NCBI GenBank assembly: GCA_027488935.1 | Contig: JAIYAP010000041.1 | Location: 1-64,000 of the forward strand | Origin: Saprospiraceae bacterium | Lineage (GTDB): Bacteria > Bacteroidota > Bacteroidia > Chitinophagales > Saprospiraceae | Length of the DNA: 64,000 nucleotides | Direction: 5' to 3' | Part shown: in pieces, positions 46,112 through 54,931 of the stretch | How positions within the stretch are numbered: position 1 is the stretch's first letter | How the letters are laid out: each line of letters opens with the position of its first letter | Position numbers and translations under genes: made by a program | The notes under the pieces: generated by a model | The model's input: only the letters and a program-made list of their open reading frames with translations | Databases searched by the model: none | What the model was told of the DNA's origin: nothing

Positions 46112-46145
46112 AGCGGTTGATCGGTAAGATCAGCCGCTTTTTTTA
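46112..46145 (+). terminator. Intrinsic terminator after tRNA-Gln
   Basis: AGCGGTTGATC (46112-46122) pairs with GATCAGCCGCT (46128-46138) with one T-G wobble and loop GGTAA, followed by seven further T residues. Confidence 0.92.
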
Positions 46146-46168
46146 TGCCTATAAAATTCAGGTATTGC

Positions 46169-46795
46169 TTAATTTGGGTGTATTTTTTTGCGCGAAAAAT
46201 GCGCAGGCTTTGTTTTGTACACTTCTTCCAAGGCGTCCGATTGTTCGTGGGATTCTACATTGAGGGCCAATTGTACCTCCTCCTGGTCTTCAATGTTGCG
46301 TTGTAGTCGATCCAGTTTTTTCTCAATTTCTTCGAGGGCACTTTCAATGTTGGGCAACAAAGGCCGTGTAATAATCATCCGAATGCGGCCTTCGGGATCG
46401 ATGACATAGGCCAAGCGATCGCAACCTGGCCGTGGCCGACGGGTAGAGGCCATGCCGTACACATTGGCAATGGTGAAGTCGAGGTCTTCAATCACCGGTG
46501 CCTTGAGGTAAATACCGAGGTAGCGGCGCGCTTTGTCGGAAAAGTTATTTTGTCGGATTGATTCGTTAGAAATGGCAAGAATACGGGTGTTGCGCTCCGT
46601 AAGCCAACGTTCTTTCAGGGCCAAAAAAGCGGAAAACATGGTCCAAGCGGAGGTAAAATTGGCCGGATGTGCAAAAATAATGCACCAGCAGCCCTGACTG
46701 TACTCAGGGAATTGGATTAACCCCTTTTCAGTTTGAGCTTCAAAATAAGGCGCATACATGCCTACTTTCGGCAAATTCAAATCGTGTTCCGACAT
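46169..46795 (-). CDS. Peroxiredoxin-like protein lacking the peroxidatic cysteine
   Basis: The 208-residue protein has the AhpC/Prx6-type fold: IIFAHPANFTSAWTMFSAF occupies the active-site loop, and YVIDPEGRIRMIITRP matches the later conserved segment. In peroxiredoxins the loop reads P-x3-T-x2-C; here P44 and T48 are kept but the cysteine position is Trp51. Cysteines C36, C38 and that of RPGCDRLAY are elsewhere. A peroxidase activity by the normal mechanism is therefore excluded unless another cysteine takes over. The C-terminal 45 residues are charged and helical. It faces tRNA-Gln convergently. Confidence 0.85.
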   Translation of the reverse strand: MSEHDLNLPKVGMYAPYFEAQTEKGLIQFPEYSQGCWCIIFAHPANFTSAWTMFSAFLALKERWLTERNTRILAISNESIRQNNFSDKARRYLGIYLKAPVIEDLDFTIANVYGMASTRRPRPGCDRLAYVIDPEGRIRMIITRPLLPNIESALEEIEKKLDRLQRNIEDQEEVQLALNVESHEQSDALEEVYKTKPAHFSRKKIHPN

Positions 46796-46923
46796 AACTT
46801 TTCAATTCAGGCTTGAATGAATGAAGTTGTATCTAACAACTTTATAGGTTTCGTGTTTTTATTAAAAGCAAAATTTCCCCAAAATTACCCGCTTTTTCAA
46901 CAACAACCATGCTATTTGCAGTT

Positions 46924-46931
46924 TACTTTTG
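46924..46931 (+). promoter_or_regulatory. -7 promoter element of the beta-mannosidase gene
   Basis: TACTTTTG fits TAnnTTTG and ends only 6 bases before the ATG at 46938. If used, transcription would start at or near the start codon, giving a nearly leaderless mRNA. Confidence 0.4.
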
Positions 46932-46937
46932 CCTTTG

Positions 46938-49457
46938 ATGAAAAAAATCCTGCAATTTTCGCTTATTCTGATCCCCATGATCGCAGCTGCGCAACCGAAT
47001 TACACGCCCATCCGTAACCCCCTTTATGTTGCCTGGGAGTTTCGACAGGCCGAAACAACTACCTGGCTGCCGGCCAACGTACCCACCAGTGTGCACAGCG
47101 CCTTGCTGCAAAATGGCAAAATTGAAGATCCGTATTACCGCGACAATGAAGCCAAAGTACAGTGGATCGAAGAAAAAGATTGGGAGTTTCGCTCCACGTT
47201 TGACGTAGACCCCGTTACGTTGCAAAAGAAACATGTGGAGCTCGTTTTTAAAGGCCTCGACACGTACACCCATATTTACCTCAACGATACCCTGATTCTT
47301 GAAACAGATAATATGTTTCGGAGCTGGAAAGTAGACGTTAAAAAATGGATCAAACCGACCGGCAACCGCTTGTTGGTCTATTTCGACAGTCCCGTAAAAC
47401 GGATCAAACCGGAATGGGATAAATTGGGCTACGAACTGCCCGGAGGTGTCCGCACCATGAGCCGAAAAGCACAGTTTCACTTTGGTTGGGACTGGGGCCC
47501 GCGTTTGGCCGGTTGTGGCATTTTGAAAGCGCCCGAAATCGTGGCCTGGGACGATGTTATCATCGAAAACGTATTTGTCACAACCCTCGAAGTGACGCCC
47601 GAAAAAGCAAAAATGGTAGCGCGCTTTCGGTACCGCTCCGATTTTGCGGGCAATGTGACCCTTATCAGCCGCGATGGAAAACGCAAAGGCGTGGAAGATC
47701 GCAAGTTTGAAGTAGGGGTGCACAACGATTCCATTACGTTTGAGGTCATGAACCCCAAATTATGGTGGAGCAATGGCATGGGCGAACCGCATTTATACGA
47801 TTTTACCTTCGAAATTAAACGTGGTGTGCGCCAACTTGAAAAAGTAGATGTACGTACTGGTATTCGAACTGTAAAACTGATCACCGAAAAAGACAAAGAC
47901 GGGGAGTCTTTTTACTTTTTATTGAACGACAAACGGGTGTTTGCGAAAGGTGCCAACTACATTCCGCAGGATTTGATGCAGGATCGGGTAACCCCTTTTC
48001 ATTACCAAAAACTGCTCGATGATGTGAAATCGTCGAATATGAACATGCTGCGCGTGTGGGGTGGTGGCATTTATGAAGATGACCTGTTTTATCAATTGTG
48101 CGATGCACGTGGTATTCTGGTGTGGCAGGATTTTATGTACGCCTGCGCCTTGTACCCCAGCAATGGCCGTTTTTTGAAAACAGCCGCTTTTGAAGCCCTC
48201 GAACAAATTGAACGCCTGCGCCAACACCCTTGCATTGCGCTGTGGTGCGGCAACAACGAAAACAACGAGGCCTGGAACAACTGGGGCTGGCAAATGAACT
48301 TTACCGAAGAGCAACGCAAGCAACTTTGGCGCGATTACAAGACCCTTTTTCAGGATCTGCTGCCGATTTATGTGGAAACCAACGCGGGCGGTGTATCCTA
48401 TTGGGAAAGTTCGCCGCGTTACGGCCGTGCCAACCCCAAAAGCCATAAAGAAGGCGATTCGCACTATTGGGGCGTGTGGCATGACGAAGAGCCGTTTGAT
48501 GTGCTCAATAAAAAAGTGCCGCGTTTTATGAGTGAATTCGGCTTTCAGTCCTTCCCGGAATGGAAAACCATCGAAACCTTCACCCTGCCGGAAGACCGCA
48601 AACTGGAAAGCAAAGTGATGTTGGCCCACCAAAAACACCCGCGGGGCAATGCCCTGATTGCCGAATACCTGCAACGCGACTACCGCCCGGTGGACAAATT
48701 TGAAGACCTCGTGTATGTGAGTCAACTCTTGCAAGCGGAAGGCATGCGCACCGGCATAGAAGCCCACCGACGCAACAAACCATACTGCATGGGCACCCTG
48801 TACTGGCAACTCAACGATGTGTGGGGCGGCGCCTCCTGGGCCAGCCGCGATTACTTTGGGCGCTGGAAAGCCCTGCAATATTATGTGCGGGAGGCCTATA
48901 AGCCCGTCGCCGTGTTGCCTTACGTGGAAGACGACGTGTTAAAAGTATATGGCGTGTCGGATTTGCCTGATTCGGCGGTCGTGCACCTGCGGGTACGCGC
49001 GATGACCCTGGATGGAAAAATATTTAACGAAATAAACCTGCCGGATACTTTATTGCTGGCTGATTCGAGCAAAGTGCTTTGGGAAATGCCGCTGAAAAAG
49101 TTTTTGGAAAAACACAAGCCGGAAAACACGATGATCGAATGCCAATTGCTGGCAGCAGACAGCACGGTACTTTCGCATCGATTGTTGTTCCTGACGGCAC
49201 CCAAAAACCTCAAACTGTCCAATCCACGCATCAAAACCACGGTTTCCAAACAGCCACTTGGCTACGAAATTACCTTGACTTGCGAAAATTTGGCAAAAAA
49301 CGTGTTCTTGCAATCCAGCGCAGACGGCTTTTTCTCGGATAATTATTTTGATTTGATTCCTGGAGAAAGCAAAAAGGTGTTGTTTACGACTAAGGCAGAT
49401 TTAAAAGAAGCAAGTGGGGCATTTACGGTGAAACATTTGTTGGATACTTGGAAGTAG
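46938..49457 (+). CDS. Exported beta-mannosidase, glycoside hydrolase family 2
   Basis: The 839-residue enzyme has a signal peptide (FSLILIPMIAAAQ), a jelly-roll sugar-binding domain (residues about 25-195, VELVFKGLDTYTHIYLNDTL), an immunoglobulin-like domain, and a TIM barrel. The acid/base glutamate is in WCGNNENNEAW and the nucleophile in FMSEFGFQSFPEW. HFGWDWGPRLAGCGIL is typical of beta-mannosidases rather than beta-galactosidases. It probably removes terminal beta-mannose from glycans in the periplasm. The 3' end (last eight codons) is duplicated downstream at 49605-49631, flanking a palindromic element. The product ends KHLLDTWK. Confidence 0.92.
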   Translation: MKKILQFSLILIPMIAAAQPNYTPIRNPLYVAWEFRQAETTTWLPANVPTSVHSALLQNGKIEDPYYRDNEAKVQWIEEKDWEFRSTFDVDPVTLQKKHVELVFKGLDTYTHIYLNDTLILETDNMFRSWKVDVKKWIKPTGNRLLVYFDSPVKRIKPEWDKLGYELPGGVRTMSRKAQFHFGWDWGPRLAGCGILKAPEIVAWDDVIIENVFVTTLEVTPEKAKMVARFRYRSDFAGNVTLISRDGKRKGVEDRKFEVGVHNDSITFEVMNPKLWWSNGMGEPHLYDFTFEIKRGVRQLEKVDVRTGIRTVKLITEKDKDGESFYFLLNDKRVFAKGANYIPQDLMQDRVTPFHYQKLLDDVKSSNMNMLRVWGGGIYEDDLFYQLCDARGILVWQDFMYACALYPSNGRFLKTAAFEALEQIERLRQHPCIALWCGNNENNEAWNNWGWQMNFTEEQRKQLWRDYKTLFQDLLPIYVETNAGGVSYWESSPRYGRANPKSHKEGDSHYWGVWHDEEPFDVLNKKVPRFMSEFGFQSFPEWKTIETFTLPEDRKLESKVMLAHQKHPRGNALIAEYLQRDYRPVDKFEDLVYVSQLLQAEGMRTGIEAHRRNKPYCMGTLYWQLNDVWGGASWASRDYFGRWKALQYYVREAYKPVAVLPYVEDDVLKVYGVSDLPDSAVVHLRVRAMTLDGKIFNEINLPDTLLLADSSKVLWEMPLKKFLEKHKPENTMIECQLLAADSTVLSHRLLFLTAPKNLKLSNPRIKTTVSKQPLGYEITLTCENLAKNVFLQSSADGFFSDNYFDLIPGESKKVLFTTKADLKEASGAFTVKHLLDTWK
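49430..49456 (+). repeat. Direct repeat, upstream copy (3' end of the beta-mannosidase gene)
   Basis: This 27-base segment encodes the end of the enzyme (KHLLDTWK and part of the stop). It recurs at 49605-49631 with a single mismatch (T against C). The two copies flank the inverted repeat. Confidence 0.9.
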
Positions 49458-49486
49458 GCGAAATACTACACTTCAAATTTTGACAT

Positions 49487-49607
49487 TTCCGTTGCTAGCG
49501 CGGGGTTCTACCCCGTGCATCAATCATTCGGGCTCTGCCCGCTTATCTTCCTCGGGCAGAGCCCGAATGATCGGTACACGGGGTAGAACCCCGCGCAAGC
49601 AAGGGAA
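49487..49607. repeat. Inverted repeat of two palindromic units (copies 2 and 3)
   Basis: Two 55-base arms, 49487-49541 and 49553-49607, are inverted copies with five mismatches and an 11-base spacer. Each arm contains two small hairpins, CGGGC-AGA-GCCCG and CGGGG-TAGAA-CCCCG, and the arms can pair with each other into one long stem. The right arm matches the single unit at 116-166. Confidence 0.92.
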
Positions 49608-49631
49608 ACATTTGTTGGATACCTGGAAGTA
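49605..49631 (+). repeat. Direct repeat, downstream copy
   Basis: This segment repeats 49430-49456 with 26 of 27 bases identical and even recreates a stop codon (TAA instead of TAG). It is outside any gene and ends three bases before the stop codon of the convergent SulP gene region. Confidence 0.9.
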
Positions 49632-49633
49632 AA

Positions 49634-51199
49634 CTAATGCAGCGCGGTGATTTCAACCGATGGAACATCGATTAATTTAAAATCAATGTGCTTAACGTGC
49701 GCTTTGGCCTTAAATTCCTGAAAAATTTCCAGGATATCATGGTCAATGTACACACTATCAGACCCAATGATTTCTACAGATGCGTATTCGGGCAGTTTGT
49801 CCAACATCTCCACAAAACGCTTCTTATTCAGAAAACTTACGTTCAAGGCAAGTTGGACGGTAAAACATTGAATATGCCCGACGGTATGTTCTTTCAGGGT
49901 AAAACCCGCGTGATACGTATATTTGATCAAAAAATAAATGGCATAAGCAATGCCAATTAACACCCCAATCAGCAGGTCGGTGAGTAATATCGCAAACAGC
50001 GTTACGATAAACGGCAAAAATTGCTCCCTGCCTTGTTTGTAAACAGCAAGGATCATTTTAGGCTTAACCAGGTTGTAGCCCGTGCGGATGAGGATAACCG
50101 CCAGTACACAGTACGGGATTTGATTGAGCAATGGAACCGCAAATAAAATGGCCAATAACAGCCAAATTCCGTGGGTAAACGAAGATAAACGGGTTTTTGC
50201 CCCTGCTTCAACATTAGCCGAACCGCGCACAATGACGGCGGTAATTGGCAGACCGCCCAGCAGGCCACTCAAAAAGTTGCCGGTACCTTGCGCAATTAAT
50301 TCGCGGTTCTGCGGTGTAACGCGGTTGTAGGGATCCAGTTTATCAATCGCGGCAACACTCAACAGCGTTTCCAGCGTTGCGACAAAACAAATCACAACGG
50401 CATTGCGCCATATCGCAGCATTGCTAAAAAACACGCCTAAGTTGGGCCACGCAAACTGCGATGTAATATCCTTCGGAATATGCACAAAATGCGTTTCATT
50501 TAGTTTTAATACAGGAATATACGCATTAAATAAATTAGCCAATAATATCGCAGTTAATACCACTAAAAAGGATGCCGGAATAAATTGAAAACGCTTTGCA
50601 AAAAATCTTTTCCACACCATTAATACGGTCATCGACAGCAACGAAATTACGACGGCCCCCAAACTCATTTCGGCATATAAACTGCGCATATTGCTAAATA
50701 CATGTTGCAGTGTTAATATGTTGAATAACTCATTCGACCAAAAATCGGGCTGACCGTAGCCGATTAATTGCGGAATTTGTTTTGAAATCAGGATAATTCC
50801 AATGGCACTCAACATGCCCTTAATCACCGTGGAAGGTATAAAATGGGTAAAACCTCCTAATTTTAATACCCCTAACAGGATTTGTAATAGTCCTGCCACC
50901 GCTACCGACAAATAAAATAATTCGAGCGCACCTAATTGGGTAATGGCAGCAGCACAAATGGCCGTTAAGCCTGCCGCCGGGCCACTTACACTAAATTCCG
51001 ATTTGCTCAGGGTGGTAATCACTACGCCGCCAATGATTCCTGCAATTAAGCCGGAAAGCACGGGCACTCCAGACGACATCGCTACCCCTAAACAAAGTGG
51101 CAATGCCACGAAAAACACGGTAATACTGGCCTTGAGATCGTGTTTGAGCCAGGAAAGCATATAATAACGTGCTTTTCTTTGATAGGATGTAGAAGACAT
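49634..51199 (-). CDS. SulP family anion transporter with STAS domain
   Basis: The 521-residue protein has about twelve membrane helices, with the SulP signatures GVAMSSGVPVLSGLIAGIIGG and FSVSGPAAGLTAICAA, and a C-terminal STAS domain from about residue 440. SulP proteins carry sulfate, bicarbonate or other anions; the FSVSGPAAG variant is common in Bacteroidota members whose substrate has not been shown. No carbonic anhydrase or sulfur gene is adjacent to help. It lies 30 bases downstream of an SSS transporter gene on the same strand and may be co-transcribed. Confidence 0.88.
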   Translation of the reverse strand: MSSTSYQRKARYYMLSWLKHDLKASITVFFVALPLCLGVAMSSGVPVLSGLIAGIIGGVVITTLSKSEFSVSGPAAGLTAICAAAITQLGALELFYLSVAVAGLLQILLGVLKLGGFTHFIPSTVIKGMLSAIGIILISKQIPQLIGYGQPDFWSNELFNILTLQHVFSNMRSLYAEMSLGAVVISLLSMTVLMVWKRFFAKRFQFIPASFLVVLTAILLANLFNAYIPVLKLNETHFVHIPKDITSQFAWPNLGVFFSNAAIWRNAVVICFVATLETLLSVAAIDKLDPYNRVTPQNRELIAQGTGNFLSGLLGGLPITAVIVRGSANVEAGAKTRLSSFTHGIWLLLAILFAVPLLNQIPYCVLAVILIRTGYNLVKPKMILAVYKQGREQFLPFIVTLFAILLTDLLIGVLIGIAYAIYFLIKYTYHAGFTLKEHTVGHIQCFTVQLALNVSFLNKKRFVEMLDKLPEYASVEIIGSDSVYIDHDILEIFQEFKAKAHVKHIDFKLIDVPSVEITALH

Positions 51200-51229
51200 G
51201 TTGTTGGGATGGTTAAAGCATGTAATATA

Positions 51230-52924
51230 TTATTTTTTATTAAAAAACACCGTGTATTGCAAAATCAAACTCAAGCCCATCACCAAGCCGCAGCCCAAGG
51301 GATTGTACCACAAATACGCGTCTTTATCCACCCAAAAGAACATATACAACACCACGCCCTGCGAAACCAATGCCGCCCAAAAAACAGCCTTTCCACGCAC
51401 CGTTTTGAGGAAAAACGCCGTGAAAAAGATGCCCAACATGGTGCCATAAAAAATAGAACCAATCATATTGACCGCCTGAATCAGGTTGTCGGGCAACTTT
51501 ACATACGTGGCAAAAATCATGATAAAAATGCCCCAAAACACCGTCGCCAACCGCGATGCCCGGAAATAATGGGTATCGTCGCGGTTTTTCACCAACGAAC
51601 GCCGGTAAATATCATTAATCGATGTAGCCGCCAAAGAGTTGAGCTCCGAGGCCTTGGTACTCCAGGAAGCGCAAAAAATCATGGCAAACATCAACCCAAT
51701 CAGCCCCACCGGCAAGTGGTTCATAATGAACCCGATAAATATATAGTCCTTGTCCTTGGAATCAAGAAGCGGCAAGGCCTGTTTGGCCACCGTAACGGCT
51801 TCATCGTGCAGTTGCACGCTTTGCTGGTCGATTTGTTGCAGCTGGGTGCGTGCCGTTGCAACTTGCTCCGCATCGGATTGATGCAAAGCCTCGGTCAATT
51901 GTGCGAGTGTATTTTTTTTGATCTGAAACAAGGTATCTGCGCGGGCTTCCAATTGTACAAACTGCGCATTTTGCGGTGTTTTTTCAATTTTCAGGCGATT
52001 GGCCTGGTTGAAATACAAAGGCGGCTGGTTGAACTGGTAAAATACAAACACCATCACCCCGACCGACAATACCAGCAACTGCATCGGAATTTTTACAAAG
52101 CCATTGAATAACAGGCCAAAACGGCTTTCCCGCAAGGATTTTCCCGATAAATACCGCCCGACCTGACTCTGGTCGGTGCCGAAATAGGAGAGAAACAAAA
52201 AGGTAGCGCCCAGCACACCCGACCAAATATTATACCGATCGTGCCAACTGAAGGACCAATCCACCACCTGGGTTTTGCCCGTGATGCCCGCAATTTGCCA
52301 GGCTTCCGGCAGCCCTACCCCTTCCGGCAACTGGTACAGCACCAGGAAAAATGCCAGGATCAATCCGCCCAACATAATGGTCATTTGCAATTCCTGGGTG
52401 CGACTTACGGCCGCATTGCCCCCAAACGTGGTGTAAATGATCACAAAAGCGGCCAAAAAGAAATTGGTAAACGCCAGGTTCCAGCCAAACACCGTAGAAA
52501 GAATGATGCCCGGCGCATATATACTGATGGCCGCTGAAATACCGCGCAGAATCAAAAACAAAATGGCCGTAAACGTGCGCATCCGCACATCAAAACGCTG
52601 TTCTAAGTACTCGTAAGCGGTGGTTACCCGCAATTTGTAATAAATAGGCAGCACCACGTACGCCAGGATAACCATGGCGATGGGCATACCGAAATAAAAT
52701 TGCGCAAACTGCATCCCATCGGCATACGCTTGTCCGGGCGTACTCAAAAAAGTGATTGCGCTCGCCTGGGTGGCCATGATGCTCAGGCCGATGGTCCACC
52801 AGGGTAAATCGCGGTTGCCTGCCAGAAAATTTTCACTCGACCCGAGGTTACGGCTTTTGTACATGCCATAAAAAATGACCAAAGCCAGGGTAAAAGTCAG
52901 TACAATCCAATCAATATAATGCAT
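51230..52924 (-). CDS. Sodium:solute symporter (SSS family)
   Basis: The 564-residue protein has the SSS N-terminal pattern SSENFLAGNRDLPWWTIGLS and SAITFLSTPGQAYADGM, and about thirteen helices. A hydrophilic helical insert of about 90 residues (LEARADTLFQIKKNTLAQLT to AKQALPLLDSKDKDY) interrupts the membrane part around residues 330-420. Substrates in this family range from sugars to amino acids and sialic acid; none can be chosen from sequence. The order SSS-SulP downstream of a beta-mannosidase on the other strand is not proof of a sugar link. Confidence 0.87.
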   Translation of the reverse strand: MHYIDWIVLTFTLALVIFYGMYKSRNLGSSENFLAGNRDLPWWTIGLSIMATQASAITFLSTPGQAYADGMQFAQFYFGMPIAMVILAYVVLPIYYKLRVTTAYEYLEQRFDVRMRTFTAILFLILRGISAAISIYAPGIILSTVFGWNLAFTNFFLAAFVIIYTTFGGNAAVSRTQELQMTIMLGGLILAFFLVLYQLPEGVGLPEAWQIAGITGKTQVVDWSFSWHDRYNIWSGVLGATFLFLSYFGTDQSQVGRYLSGKSLRESRFGLLFNGFVKIPMQLLVLSVGVMVFVFYQFNQPPLYFNQANRLKIEKTPQNAQFVQLEARADTLFQIKKNTLAQLTEALHQSDAEQVATARTQLQQIDQQSVQLHDEAVTVAKQALPLLDSKDKDYIFIGFIMNHLPVGLIGLMFAMIFCASWSTKASELNSLAATSINDIYRRSLVKNRDDTHYFRASRLATVFWGIFIMIFATYVKLPDNLIQAVNMIGSIFYGTMLGIFFTAFFLKTVRGKAVFWAALVSQGVVLYMFFWVDKDAYLWYNPLGCGLVMGLSLILQYTVFFNKK

Positions 52925-52954
52925 TTTGCGGTGTTAAAGCGCCCTTTAGGCGTC

Positions 52955-53533
52955 TTATTTGAGCGAAAAATAAATCAATGCCGCGATGGCCATCAGGAAA
53001 AACAACCAGGCCCAGAGGCTGAGGCTGTTCTCTCGGTACACATTGTACATGCGCTCCATGAGGTTGCGCCAATCGAGGTCGCCGCTTCTGCCGCGGGTGG
53101 CCGGTTCGTGTACCAGGCAAAAATAGCGCCGCAGTCCTTTGCGTCCCTGGTCGCCGTGTTTCGATAAAATCATAAACTCCGGATTGAGGAAACAGAGGTC
53201 GAATAATTCCCCTTTCCCCGACATTTCAATTATCAGCGTGTTATCGCCGCCCAATTGCCGCCAGGCGCCTTTTACAATATTGCCATCGAGCGTGAGCAGG
53301 TATTCGCCGCCCGGATTAAAAATATGCAAAATTGCCTCATGAAAGCCTTCCTCGTCGCGTACTTCTTTCCAGCGTTTGCTCAGCCAGAAATCTTTTTCTC
53401 CAATATCTTCCCCGTATGGCTCCACCTTTTCGAGGATAAAATCGAGGTAGTCGTCCATATTACCCAGGTCTTTGGGCAATTCGGGGCTAAAACCCCGGGA
53501 AATGTCGCGTGATAACTGTGTAAAAAAATCCAT
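52955..53533 (-). CDS. C-terminally anchored protein of unknown function
   Basis: The 192-residue product has a mixed alpha/beta domain (EGFHEAILHIFNPGGEYLLTLDG, NTLIIEMSGKGELFDLCFLN) and one membrane helix at the very end (LSLWAWLFFLMAIAALIYFSL). The topology suggests a tail-anchored protein with its domain in the cytoplasm. It lies 30 bases upstream of the SSS transporter gene on the same strand. I do not recognise the family. Confidence 0.68.
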   Translation of the reverse strand: MDFFTQLSRDISRGFSPELPKDLGNMDDYLDFILEKVEPYGEDIGEKDFWLSKRWKEVRDEEGFHEAILHIFNPGGEYLLTLDGNIVKGAWRQLGGDNTLIIEMSGKGELFDLCFLNPEFMILSKHGDQGRKGLRRYFCLVHEPATRGRSGDLDWRNLMERMYNVYRENSLSLWAWLFFLMAIAALIYFSLK

Positions 53534-53686
53534 AACGTGTTCGTTTCTGTGGGGTAAAATTCGCGCAAATTATCTTACCAAATGCGCTTTATTTTGCAGG
53601 CCCAAATCAGACGTCCACATTTTGGCGAGGTATTTGGAATTGGAGGTTTTGACACGTTTTAGTTTTTACCTTTAATCAGTCATTCA

Positions 53687-54853
53687 ATGCGTAAACACGA
53701 CAAAGTACCCATGCTGAACTATAATTTGAGTTATTGGGAGCGCGAAACTTTTTTCAAAGATATTGATCTGGCCATCATAGGCAGCGGTATTGTTGGATTA
53801 GCGGCGGCCATTCATGCCAAAACAACCAATCCAAACCTGCAAGTGGCCATTTTGGAACGCGGCACCTTGCCCATTGGTGCGAGCACGCGCAACGCGGGTT
53901 TTGCCTGTTTTGGCTCCATGACCGAGTTGCTGGACGATCTTTCCCGCATGACCGAAGACGATGTATTGGCCTTGGTGGAGCAGCGCTGGCGGGGATTGCA
54001 CCTGTTGCGCTCCATCGTGGGCGATAAAAATATGGATTTTGAAATGCTGGGCGGTTATGAATTGTTTACCGACGACGAAGAAAGCGTTTTTCAGGAATGC
54101 CTTGAACGTATGCCCGATTTTAACCAAAAAATGTCGGCGATTACGGGCGTAAACGATACCTACCAACCTGTGGATGAGCGTTTACCCGCGTTTGGCTTTC
54201 AAGGTGTGCGGCATTTGATCTTGAACCGCAGCGAGGGACAGGTGCACACCGGCAAAATGATGAAAAAATTGCTCGAACTGGCCCATGCCAAGGGGGTGCG
54301 CATTTTTAACGGCATCGGTATTCGTACCATCACCGATACTGCTGACGGTGTGCAGTTGGAAACCGATTTTGGCTGGCAATTGCAGGTACCCAAAGTGCTG
54401 GTGGCCGTGAATGGTTTTGCGAAGCGCCTGCTGCCCGATATAGACGTAATTCCGGCCCGCAACCAGGTGTTGATTACCAAAAAAATACCCAATTTGGCCG
54501 TAAAAGGCTGCTTTCATTACGACCGCGGCTACTATTATTTCCGCAACATCGACGGGCGCATTTTGCTGGGCGGCGGACGGTTCCTGGCCTTTGAAGAAGA
54601 AACCACCGATGAATTTGGCAGCAACGAAATGATTCGGAGTGCCCTGGCGCAATTGCTGCACACGGTTATTTGTCCGGAGCAAAAACCGGCTATAGACAGT
54701 TGGTGGAGCGGTATTTTAGGCTTGGGTCCGATCAAGAAGCCGATTATTGAAAAAGTATCGTCTAATGTGGTGGTTTCCGTGCGTTTGAGCGGCATGGGGG
54801 TGGCGATTGGGTCGTTGGTGGGTAAATCTGGGGCGGATTTGGTGATGGGGTGA
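53687..54853 (+). CDS. FAD-dependent oxidoreductase (DAO family)
   Basis: The 388-residue protein has the dinucleotide-binding motif LAIIGSGIVGLAAAIHA at residues about 28-44, followed by ERGTLPIGASTRNAGFACFG, a pattern of glycine or amino acid oxidases and related dehydrogenases. RGYYYFRNIDGRILLGGGR and the C-terminal RLSGMGVAIGS complete the FAD fold. No signal peptide is present. The substrate is unknown. The gene stands alone between unlike neighbours. Confidence 0.87.
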   Translation: MRKHDKVPMLNYNLSYWERETFFKDIDLAIIGSGIVGLAAAIHAKTTNPNLQVAILERGTLPIGASTRNAGFACFGSMTELLDDLSRMTEDDVLALVEQRWRGLHLLRSIVGDKNMDFEMLGGYELFTDDEESVFQECLERMPDFNQKMSAITGVNDTYQPVDERLPAFGFQGVRHLILNRSEGQVHTGKMMKKLLELAHAKGVRIFNGIGIRTITDTADGVQLETDFGWQLQVPKVLVAVNGFAKRLLPDIDVIPARNQVLITKKIPNLAVKGCFHYDRGYYYFRNIDGRILLGGGRFLAFEEETTDEFGSNEMIRSALAQLLHTVICPEQKPAIDSWWSGILGLGPIKKPIIEKVSSNVVVSVRLSGMGVAIGSLVGKSGADLVMG

Positions 54854-54931
54854 GGAATAATGTAAAAAAAGACACCACGCGAAGGATAAAAACCCACCAT
54901 AAACCGTTCCATTCCTCGAAAAAAACAAGCC

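Noticed and set aside
47919-48878. 319-residue minus-strand frame within the beta-mannosidase gene
   Set aside because: Antisense shadow of a conserved GH2 catalytic domain.
49487-49607. Ordinary bidirectional terminator between the beta-mannosidase and SulP genes
   Set aside because: No T runs flank the stems, a further copy exists at 116-166, and a gene-end duplication flanks the element; a repeat element fits better, although it may also stop transcription.
51140-52111. 323-residue plus-strand frame over the SSS transporter gene
   Set aside because: Antisense to conserved membrane helices and rich in His, Gln and Arg, as expected of a shadow frame.
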